From Hymenolepis diminuta (Eukaryota > Platyhelminthes > Cestoda > Cyclophyllidea > Hymenolepididae), in assembly GCA_900708905.1 (NCBI GenBank), contig CAADRB010000003.1:4471752-4535751 (forward strand): 64,000 nt of DNA, written 5' to 3'. Both the position numbers and the translations under genes were made by a program. Under the pieces are notes generated by a model that was given only the letters and a program-made list of their open reading frames with translations, ran no database searches and was not told the DNA's origin. Shown piece after piece: positions 54,401 to 64,000 of the stretch; position 1 is the first letter of the stretch; the number at the start of each line of letters is the position of its first letter.

Positions 54401-57400
54401 TTTTGAGTTAGGTGGAAGTGCGAAGATTTAGCACTTGTACACTGAAGAATTTACACTTAAAGGCTCTCATAACTTCAAGTATTAGTTTTACGTAGGATAT
54501 TGGCCTTTTAGCCTATTTTATTGAATGCAACTGAGCTTTCCTAATCTCCCTCTCAATTCAAATTCGTATCGGTGCAAAAGAAAGCACGCGCTCAAATTCG
54601 CAATTTTAGTTGTGGCCCCATTGTCATATTTAGATTTGATATATGATAGCGAATTTTTCTTCCAATAATCTTTCCTATGCTTTCCTCATCATTTTCACCG
54701 CTGTTTGGATGCGTTAAATTGCCCATCCAATCAACAGGAGCATTTGGAACAAAGACTTCTGAAGATGGCACAACATTTGTAGAATTTATGGCGGCGTTGT
54801 AAAAACAATTGCTTAGAAATGGTGTGAAATCGCTCAAAATCAGAATCCAGAAGTGGCTTTTTGAACTAAGAGTATTAGTTAATGATCACACCCACAAGCA
54901 ATCAGAATCGGTGGTCATTCTTTTAACCTTTCTTGGCGTCACTGAATTTGACTTTGTTTAAATTGTGACGTTCCCTGGTTATACCTGTAAGGCCTTACAT
55001 GCGTGAGTAGTCTTACGGGATGTTTCCCCAAATCCCCTGTTCTCCCCCTATCTCACACGGTTAGAACGGAGATTTTAAAGGTTTAATCTCATTAGCAGAA
55101 ATTCATAATGAGGTAATGTTAAGTATTTTAAAATCCACAGTAGAAAGTAGATACACTTTGAAACTGATTCAAATATTTTAACTCTTCAATAGATTGTTAA
55201 TTTTGGATTTGATTGAGAATTTAAAAAATTGCTTTTAGAAATGGAAACGTTGATTGGTTCTAGGGACAGTAGATATCGCAGGACTGAAAGTCAGGAGATT
55301 AAGGGAAGCATGGGTTTTAGATTTCAGGATCATCAGATCAGCTATTTTTTTCGAGTTAATATCTCATCATACTTACCTGGTTTTGTCTTATTCTTTGTTC
55401 TCTATGACAATTTGAATGGATGGATTTCACAGCCATTCGTCTTTCACATAATTTGTGTAGCACCCATCTGCTATATAAACGATTCTACGAAATGGAAAAT
55501 CATCTCTGGGTTTGTGGAGATCGATGAGTCAGGCCTACCCCATCTCGCTTTCATTTGCAAAGAGCCTATGACATCGAGAGTCCACACGTACAATTTAATT
55601 TTTATGCTCACCATTCAGATGCAGTTTTTTGTTTGATAAGAGAGGAAATTGAATTCCATGGAATTCCTCATCCAAATTTCACCTTCCATTTCACCGAACA
55701 CCTGTTTGGCATCCGCTTGAAGTTGCCATAACCAACACTTAGTGAATGCAGATTTAGAGGAACGCACTTTCGGTAAATGGAATTACAAGTGCATTTCAGG
55801 TAGTACTTCAACTGTGAAGGCTAGCCCATTTTTCCGGGAAGATTTCTTCAGTCAGAACATTTACATTCGCTTGTGTTCTGCTGTAAAATCCTAGCATCAT
55901 CTGCCGGACAATAGTATGAACATCCTTTAATCTACTATCGTCATGACTGATACGAAGATTCTTCCAGCAACACTTTCAATTTTTGGATCTTTCAAAGTTT
56001 CACAAGCCGTCTGCTGACCAAAATGGTATCCTTACAACGTAAGAAATCTGGCAAATAAACTGATTGCTAGTTATGGCAGCGCAAATATTCGTGAATTCAA
56101 ACTTTATTTTTTAAAATCTCTTCTTCGACTTTAATTAACCCAGTAGCTTCCGGTGTCAAAATACTGGCCACTAAAATATCATCTTCTAAACGTTGTTAAA
56201 ATGCAAAAATATACTCGTTTGAAGGTGGCGCCAATCTTAGGATTTCATCTTCATCCAGGTTGCCTTGAATTAAATCATGAGAATGAAGCGAATTATCACC
56301 AAATTCTTGTTTGATGTGAGTTTCAATTCTTTAAATTGAATATACAGATTTTGGGTAAGTTAAATCCAGCGTATGCGTTAAATATTTGCGCTTTGATTTT
56401 ATTGGTTATGTTGGAACTTAATGGTCCAAATAAAATTCGAATTGACTTATTTGACATAAATCAAATTATTATGTGGAGAAATATGGGAAATATTCAAACT
56501 CAGGCACCTTTTAGTTAAAGGCAGAGAGTCATCTACAGGCGCCAATCGAATGCGAAGTGAATGACGATAGGTTAACGACCCTTGATTGTGAGTAAAGTCG
56601 GAACTGTAAAAGCACTTGAGGTATAAGACCAGGCGTTCATCACATTGTCAGCAATCAGAGCCAAATGCAGATAAACTTAGGTGTTGCGATTGGAAAGGAA
56701 TTCACCAATGGAGTATATGTCGATGGCAATGTCTTTCAAACTGTCGACTGTGAAGGATTTGGTCCGTACATTCCAAAAGTCGCCTGGGGCCTGTGTCACA
56801 AAGAAGTCCTGAAAGGTGCTGAAGAAAATCTACTGTGCAAGTTCACAAACGTAGTCGAAGTGCTTGGAATAAGTCAATACGAGTTGAGTAAAGTCGTTGA
56901 CGAGGATAATTAGAGTTACATTGAGGAAAACAGTGAGTTACTATTTCGAGTGAAAACAGGCGGAAATAGGGAAAATAAAACTCACCTACATGCAGGATGA
57001 GGTGTTTAGACACCTTGAAATGTGGGTAAAGGCTCCATTTGGCAGTGTCAAGTTGGCTATCAAGGGAGGGAGGCGCAACTTGATTTTTTAATGCAAGCAA
57101 TTGCGATGATCAAAGGCCCATTTCAGGTTCTTTGAGGTGTTGCCATTGCAAGTCAAAAAATCGATAAAAATTTTAATTTTCCTTATCTTCCGGTCAAAAG
57201 ATTGAATTTGAATCGCGCACATCGATCCCATACTCCATTGGAAATAGGTCCTAGCAGGTTCATCACCCCTATATCACCTTTTGAAGACATCAGAAAGAAG
57301 AGAACAAATGGTTCCTAGTAGAACAGTGCTTCTTGTTAGCAGCTTATTAAAAAAACTATCTTTAATCCTGATTAGTGAAATGGAATACACATTTCTGTTT

Positions 57401-57749
57401 CTGCATTTGGTTCAGTGATTGGATGCTTGCATGATTATAGTCTCTAATGCATTTTTCCAGAAGGAATGGATAAGTATAAAGACACTTCCTCCAAAACTAG
57501 TGATTCCAGTAAAAAGTGTTAGACAGAGCTCTAGCACTGATCTGCATCCAAATGAAGAGTACAATTGGGATTCCGGACGTGAAAGGAGGATGAAAACAAC
57601 TAAAATAGTCAATAAGATATTTTAAGATAATTGCCATAAACCCAGATTCATTTCACACCTCAAACACTGAAACATTAACTAGGGTAAGTTCATTTTTGAT
57701 ATTAAACTTAAATAAATTCCAATCCTGATTTGCCCATACTTTCACCCGT

Positions 57750-58230
57750 ATCCTCTCTTGTGAAACGAGCTGGTTTAGCCAAAGTCAGCCAACCCCATTG
57801 TAAGATACACTGTATGGGACGCCGCCATTGATGGCGGCGAAACTGAAACCAAAGACTATGTAACCAATCATCTACTTCTTTACTCCCATGTACAGTCACA
57901 AGCCACTCCGAGAATAGAACCAATGACGGGGACCGAGGAACAACCAACCAAAGGGATGCCAACCCTCGAAGTTGAGAAAAAGGCCTGGATGACTAGAACA
58001 AGCTAGAAACTGGTCTGCCTGCGGGGCATAACGTATGCCTTCAATACCCGGCCTTCAAATATCTACGTGTATAAGTCCAACTCTAACTGTTATCTCAAGC
58101 TAACCCCTGAATAACTACCCTCTAACTAATTCTCCCTTTACTATACCGCTAAATGTAAATAAAACCACCTTACCGCAATAAAACCTCCTGTTGACGCTGG
58201 GCTTTTCATACACCATATTTTTCTGGAACA
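57750..58230. other. GC-richer segment with hairpin and twin AATAAA
   Basis: About 480 bases noticeably richer in GC than the surroundings. It includes a hairpin of seven perfect pairs (CGCCGCC, loop ATTGAT, GGCGGCG; 57820-57839) and two AATAAA hexamers in quick succession near 58159 and 58178. It could be an inserted repeat or a non-coding transcript end. I found no tRNA or SL-RNA signature and no second copy in this window. Confidence 0.4.
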
Positions 58231-58259
58231 CCTACTGTTTATTGCGTTATGATACACAT

Positions 58260-58600
58260 TGTAATAATTTTTTGCTTTATGATTATATTAGTCAGATACT
58301 AATGCATTAGTAGCTTATTGCTTTTTGTTTGTTTTTACTCAGTAATTTAAAAGATCAGTTAAAAGTTTAGATTGGATTAGTTAATTAGACCAAATTAATT
58401 TATTTTGATGAATTTAATAATCAATTAAATTGATATAATATAACATAATATGAATTAATTAATATTAGATTAATTAATTTAGATTAGTTAATTACTAATT
58501 AGATGCAGATATTATTAGATGCATAATTAATCGAAAAATTATTAAAATGATTTAAACAAGTAAAAGTAAATTTTGTGCACTTTCATGCGTAAATCGACAT
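58260..58600. repeat. AT-rich low-complexity block
   Basis: Dominated by TTAATTA, AATTAATT and TAGATTA words in both orientations, with very little G or C. Self-complementary throughout. Probable low-complexity spacer. Confidence 0.8.
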
Positions 58601-60612
58601 TTATTTTAACATTTACGAAAACGGTAAAAATATTGTTAATCTCAACAAATTGAATTATTTTATAAAATTTGGTTAAAGTTAAAGCATAACTGATAAATGA
58701 ATTCTTTTAATGAAAAATCATGCCGTAATATTTCAAGAATCGGTGTATTTGAAAATTCTAACTAGACACAGAGGTATAAATGGAATTTATTGGTATTTTA
58801 ACTTCAAATTAATAGCGCTATTTTATGAATAAGACACTGACAAAAGAAAACAAGAAAATATATGACTAAAAGGATGATACTGACATAAGTTGCAAGACTT
58901 TCCTAGTTATATGAGTGACCTAACTTATAAAGTCTCCGTGACCACGTTAAGTTAAATATTATATTAGAAGGCTAAAAGGTGTTTTCAATGTCGGATTATA
59001 TAAACATGAGCTCAATGCATCGGTAAATCAATCAATTAAAAGAGTATGCCAATTTTCATATTCTCAGTCACACTTCATTTTGAACATGCCAAACGACAAT
59101 ATCATTCAAATAATAATTAAATCATATCGTCTTTGAAAATTCGGTGCAGTAGAAATGTTACACCGCTGCTATATCTATCAATTAATGCGCTTTCTCTCTA
59201 ATCCATTTCCGATTTTCTTGACTTGAGTCGATTAGGGTCGATTAAAGTAGGCTGAACAGTCATTTACTTTAGTTTCTATCCATGAAGATTCTTATCATAT
59301 AAAAAAACACGCATGTTTTAAGTTATAAATAGTATTATAATAAAACTTATTAGAAAATATCATTCAAAATTGCAATTTTGCTCACTTTGGGTCCCTCAGG
59401 CCTATATTAATCCGAGTGTTGACACTGATTAGGCTATTAAGACCGAAAATTCGCAACAGCCATCCATCCAATATCATATTTGATACCTTTTTCAATCGGG
59501 TATTAAACTGAAAGCTTAAATCTTGGGATCTATAACTTGAAACTAGAAGTCGTTAACGTACAAAAAGAAATTTAAGTTGCATCTGCATCATCATGCTTAT
59601 TTAATATCAACTTGTAATAATACTCATTTAATCCATTGTTCATTTTATTCTAAATCAGTTCTTCGCATATGTGTTCACCGATTTCCGGTTTCGAATCTGA
59701 TACTTCCCAGTACTCTTAAAATTTTGCCAGGATAATTTTAACCGGACCAAGACACTGCCCATCCACCGAATCAGTTTGATTTGACATTGTCAATTACCTA
59801 ACTGATCTTTCCCAACTACGTCTCTTACAATACGCTTCTATAATGTTTTCATTTTCGGTATCACGTCAGTACTATCGACATTATCTCTACCGTTAAATTC
59901 GATCTAACCCCATATAATTATCACCCTTTTTTCAGATAAAAACCCTCTTTCTAGCTGTTTCCCCGTTAATTAATATTGTGGTCAGTAGAACACGCAAAAA
60001 TATGTTCTTATTTATTTTACTTTGGGCATAATAGTACCCTTTAATCCTTAATAGATTTAGTAAAAAATATTCATCTACAAATGTGATGACATCTGTAATA
60101 AAATAAGCATATTCACATGGATAATTATTGTCAAAGATAATTAAACCCGTTAACAAGGTCACCTGAAGGAAATTAACCTTATGTAATTACAAGTATTAGC
60201 ATCAAGAGAAAATCAACTTGGAAGGCAATCTTTTAGATTTCTTGTCAAATGCTGCAATTTACTTCTGATTTTTGAAATATTTTTAATAGAATCGTTATAC
60301 TACCATAGCATTTTATTAAATTTAATAAATTCAAAATAGTGGATGTATTGCATAAAATAAAATTGGCCTTTCATTGTCAGCCAAGTTGCCTGGAGTAAGA
60401 AATCAGGATAAAACCATCGTTTTATAAATATTATGTCAATCAAACTAAAATATGACTTAAATTAGCTCAATAGTAAATAAGCAAGTTATTTCTCTGTTTT
60501 ATTTTTAAGCATTTTGACTTTAATAACTTTCACAATATGCGTAGGATCAGATGAAGGTCAAATGTTTGCGGCCTAATCTAGCCTAGAGTTGTAGCTTGTT
60601 GGAATTTCGTAA

Positions 60613-63600
60613 ATGGCTCAAGCGAACGCTGCTCAACAGTGAGCTGAGATTTATTTTTCTTACATTTTAGTGATTACATTTTTAAATTATTGCTAATTGG
60701 TGATTCTGGTGTTGGCAAATCCTGTCTTCTTGTGCGTTTTGCTGTAAGTAAATAAACTAACTTTTATACTTGAAGGACGACACTTATTATGAGAATTTTA
60801 GCAGCACTATTGGAGTTGATTTCGTAAGTCTCTTATTATTCTTAAATAAGTTCATCATTCAGAAAATTCGAACAATTGATTTAGATGGTCACCACATAAA
60901 ATTACAAATATGGGATACTGCTGGCCAAGAACGCTTCCGTACAATGACAGTGGCTTATTATCGCGGTGCTCATGGAATTATTGTGGTTTATGATGTTGCA
61001 TCAGAGGTAATTCTTCTCCACTAATTTTTTTGTATCCCACTAGTTTTCTTCTGATATACAAGTTTCTTACATTCCAGCTGCAGTTTTGTTAGTGTCTTTA
61101 CTGTGATTTGTTATTTACTCTGATAATATCTTTGTTTGCAAAGGCATGGTGGTTTCATCGGCCACATCACTGCCTTCGTTTTTATTTGTGATGGCTGACC
61201 ACTCGCCTAAGTTAATCAACTGGCCGATACGCTCTGGATGACGCAAACGTGAGTTCACTCAGGAAGCAGAGGAACGTTAAAATGATTCTGCTTAAAGCAA
61301 TGGATTAAATTTCATAGATTTTATTCGAAGATAAGACTTTTAGAAATCTCTCTTGATGGCTTTTATTTCTACTACGCTGTATCCCTCCCTGTGTTCAGGT
61401 ACCTTCGCAGGATTAAAAATTATCGATGTTTTTGCATTCTAGTGGATAATAAATAACGAAAAAAAACGTTAATTGTTGTTAAATTTCAATCAGTAACTCA
61501 AGTTCTTCTGACTTTATAGAAACCACGCCTTATTTTCATTTCTCAATACTGTCTTCTCGTCTCTTAATCATTTCAAACGAATTTTTGTATCCTTCAATTA
61601 CTTGTCCATTTTGTTTTCTACATATTCGTGATGGCGGCTTGAACTGTTTTCCTTTTTGTGTTTTCATTGTGAAAAATTGGCGATTGTATTCTGTTAGAGT
61701 AGAGCATAAGTCATTATCGGTTGTATTTTGCACCGATTTCGCAACGGTCACCGAGCACGTATTTCGATGCTCATCGTTGCTTATCCAGTGACGTGAGTGA
61801 CCAGCCGTATTATTTAATCTCTTTCAATTAGAGGAGTGGTATAATGCGCGTTTCTCTCAAGAGCAAATCCGGCATAATTTTATCAGCACTTTCTCTAATG
61901 GGCTCGGAAGGCTATTTCGGCCTTTGCCTTCGGCTATTGCCTTTTAATTCTACTTTTGTTTATTAATCTACTTTAAAGTAGTTTACTAAAATTATTCTAT
62001 TAGTGTCGTCTCTGTAATGTAGGTAAAGCTGGTCTACCACTTCATTTAGCCTGCATTGAATTTAAAAAATCGTCACTTATTACTTCTAATGTGTTTTTTT
62101 CCTTTATGGGACTTTCTATCTCTATTTTTCGTTGTGATTGTCATAAATTGTTTCACCCTTCCAGGAGAGTTTCCGCAATATTGAGGACATTTGGTTGGAG
62201 GAGATAAAACGACATGCACGTCCAGATGTTACCAGAATCCTCGTCGGAAACAAGTCCGATCTGGAAGAACATCGGAAAGTCACATATGAACAGGGTGCTG
62301 TAAGTTCGAAGCCTGTTTCTATAATTAAATAACCTACGCTCTGCCTAGTAGTGTCGCGGTGACGTTGCGGTTATGTTCTTGTCTTTCGCTTTGGATTACG
62401 TAAACTTCATTTCCGTATTATTTTTACACCTAATACTCACTACTTAATAATGATAAAAAATGGTAAAGGCGATTTTGTGCTATTTCCTCTCCGAAATGGG
62501 TGCCAGAATATGTACTCGTTTGATGGGCTGGAAAATTGAGACGTATTTTGCATGGCTGACGTAATGGTCGATGTTCCCGCCTGTCATGCCGATTTTCAAG
62601 TGTTCTAGGTTCATCAGTGCATATCCAATGGTTGTTTGAAAGTTTCTCATTTGAAAAGAATGGAATTCTCACCACGCATCAATTTTCCATATTTATGATT
62701 GTTGTTGATAGTAAAGTTATTGCAGAATGAACAGAAGTTGCATTATACGTAAAATCGGCAGGTGGAGCTATTTCCATAACTCACTGCTATATCAGAAACT
62801 TGAGCCAAAGGTAAAGTCGAGATTCTCAAGCAAGAAGTATCTGAAAAGTAAAGAAATTTTGGCGCCTACACATTTTACAGTAATCTTTATCTTTGGGATT
62901 TTCAAATGCCTTTTTTCTGTTATCCGAGGCAAAACGAAATACTAAAACTTTTATAGTGGGAAACGGATAAGAAGAGAAAAGTAGTTCACTTCTATAAGGG
63001 GAATGGGGTAATAGGAGTGGGACTCGGAACATTAGGTAAATCCTCCCCTATCGGACGTACAGAATCATGCTATCTGATTAATGTTTAGGCTCCAGATGAC
63101 ATGAATTTCAGTCCATTGAATAAACTACTTTCTTTCTATGACAAATTAGGGAAAGAATATATATATAATTCGAAAGTCGGGCACATTAAAAATGGATTGC
63201 TATTGCCTATAGCATGGTAGAAATGTGTTCCAGTTTCTAACCGCAAAAGGGCAAATGAAATTCGTTAACAGTTAGACCAATAGGTGGTAAAGGAGAGGGA
63301 TTCTGAAAGTATCCAAGTGTTTTTCTTCGTTTGATTTCGGATTCGGGTTGCACAGGATGGGTAGTTCGCGTTCCAAAATCTAAATTTTATGATATATCCC
63401 CTGGTTTACTTATCACATTCTTGTCTACGCTATCCAGTCCTTATTGGCCGACTGATTAAATACGATGGCCGATCTTGTCGCTTCAGTTCATTTTTCTTCT
63501 GAAGGTTGGGAGAGGGGAAAAACCCTACATTATCCTGGCAGAGTAGAAATAGCTAATTATTTTTATAATTGATATACTTTCCACTGTGTAACTACGGTCA

Positions 63601-63994
63601 TTATTACTCACTGAAAAATACCGGAAGTTATAATGCTCAATCATGGGTAAACATTTAAAAGTGGAGAACAGTGGGTCTGCCGAAGGTTAGGATCGGATGA
63701 AAGAGACCAAAGTATCGGACATCATTGTGATTTATTAATATGCTAAGAAGAAGCCGTACTTTTTCTTTCTAGGAATTTGCAAAAATGCATGGGATGGAGT
63801 TCTTTGAAACCAGCGCCAAGAATGCCTCGAATGTGGAGGAAGCCTTCTTTGTCTTGGCCTCCAAATTGTTGAAATTCTTCCGCCAACAACGATTATCCCG
63901 GATGCAAGAGGAAGGTGATCAATCGAACACCATAGTGATAAAAAACACCGAACCAATTAATACCAATCCAGAGTCCTCTAGTTCTTGTTGTTGA
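60613..63994 (+). CDS. Rab1-like small GTPase, six exons
   Basis: Membrane-traffic GTPase, 215 residues. Exons 60613-60638, 60671-60743, 60776-60823, 60863-61006, 62165-62299 and 63773-63994. All five G motifs are present: GDSGVGKS (residues 19-26), effector Thr44 in [16 protein letters not shown] (66-72), NKSD (126-129), ETSAK (154-158). The C-terminal Cys-Cys is the geranylgeranylation site. KIRTIDLDG and [14 protein letters not shown] are Rab1/Rab35-type, not Rab8/10-type (YYRGAMGIMLVYDI). An in-frame TAA directly before the ATG fixes the start. The first two full introns are 32 and 39 nt. One extra residue lies before the conserved Trp of helix 3 (RNIEDIW). Rab1 (ER-Golgi) is the best guess; divergence prevents certainty. 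Confidence 0.94.
61007..62164. other. Rab intron 4
   Basis: 1.16 kb between the WDTAGQE exon and the NKSD exon. Nothing recognised; short open frames on both strands only. Confidence 0.6.
62300..63772. other. Rab intron 5
   Basis: 1.47 kb before the last exon. Nothing recognised. The branch region before the TTTCTTTCTAG acceptor is strongly pyrimidine-rich. Confidence 0.6.
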
Positions 63995-64000
63995 GTTCCC

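Larger units (their letters stand above)
54401..60612. other. Spacer between dac and the Rab gene
   Basis: 6.2 kb between the divergently transcribed dac (-) and Rab (+) genes. It holds a protein-like - strand frame at 54592-54837, a 135-codon + strand frame at 55229-55636, a GC-richer segment (57750-58230) and an extremely AT-rich block (58260-58600). None of the open frames shows a family signature that I recognise. Confidence 0.6.

Noticed and set aside
55229..55636. 135-codon + strand open frame, the longest in the dac-Rab spacer
   Set aside because: No family signature, no convincing start or splice context; hydrophobic AT-driven composition typical of chance frames.
56665..57100. Overlapping open frames on both strands, suspected retroelement fragment
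   Set aside because: No reverse-transcriptase, integrase or transposase motif could be seen in any frame.

Overview
The window is animal nuclear DNA, most likely from a parasitic flatworm and plausibly a low-GC cyclophyllidean tapeworm. The species guess is inference, from split genes, very short introns (down to 32 nt) mixed with introns of 1-3 kb, AT-rich spacers and the divergence of the proteins. There are three genes that I can name, no bacterial-type features, and no tRNA, rRNA or CRISPR.

Region 1 (1-36404, + strand) is the 3' four-fifths of a ryanodine receptor gene. I could chain 72 coding exons in one uninterrupted frame (4,626 residues inside the window), from the second SPRY domain to the stop codon. 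The 5' part, which should hold the MIR, first RIH, SPRY1 and first RyR-repeat domains, lies upstream of base 1. The ER Ca2+-release channel is complete at its C-terminus: EF-hand pair, pore helices, GGGIGD selectivity filter and C-terminal zinc motif. The protein carries many low-complexity insertions.

Region 2 (36405-45902) is mostly gene-free. It holds simple repeats, copies of two dispersed repeat families, a possible decayed mariner-like transposase fragment and one exon-like unassigned reading frame on the - strand.

Region 3 (54287 down to 45903, - strand) is a dachshund (DACH) transcription-factor gene: a textbook Ski/Sno/Dac DNA-binding domain in its first coding exon and short divergent 3' exons. 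An optional exon at 48452-48607 appears to encode what remains of the C-terminal DACH box. A GC-rich patch with two CCAAT boxes sits just upstream of the start.

Region 4 (54400-60612) is spacer, with an extremely AT-rich block and a compact GC-richer segment. Region 5 (60613-63994, + strand) is a complete six-exon Rab1-like small GTPase that ends six bases before the window does.

The three genes belong to unrelated pathways: calcium release, developmental transcription, and vesicle traffic. I see no operon or shared regulation. I did not find a convincing new biological system. The points most worth checking are the nested antisense frame in a RyR intron, the alternative C-termini of dachshund, an altered residue at the RyR S4-S5 junction, the GC-AG intron and the dispersed repeats.
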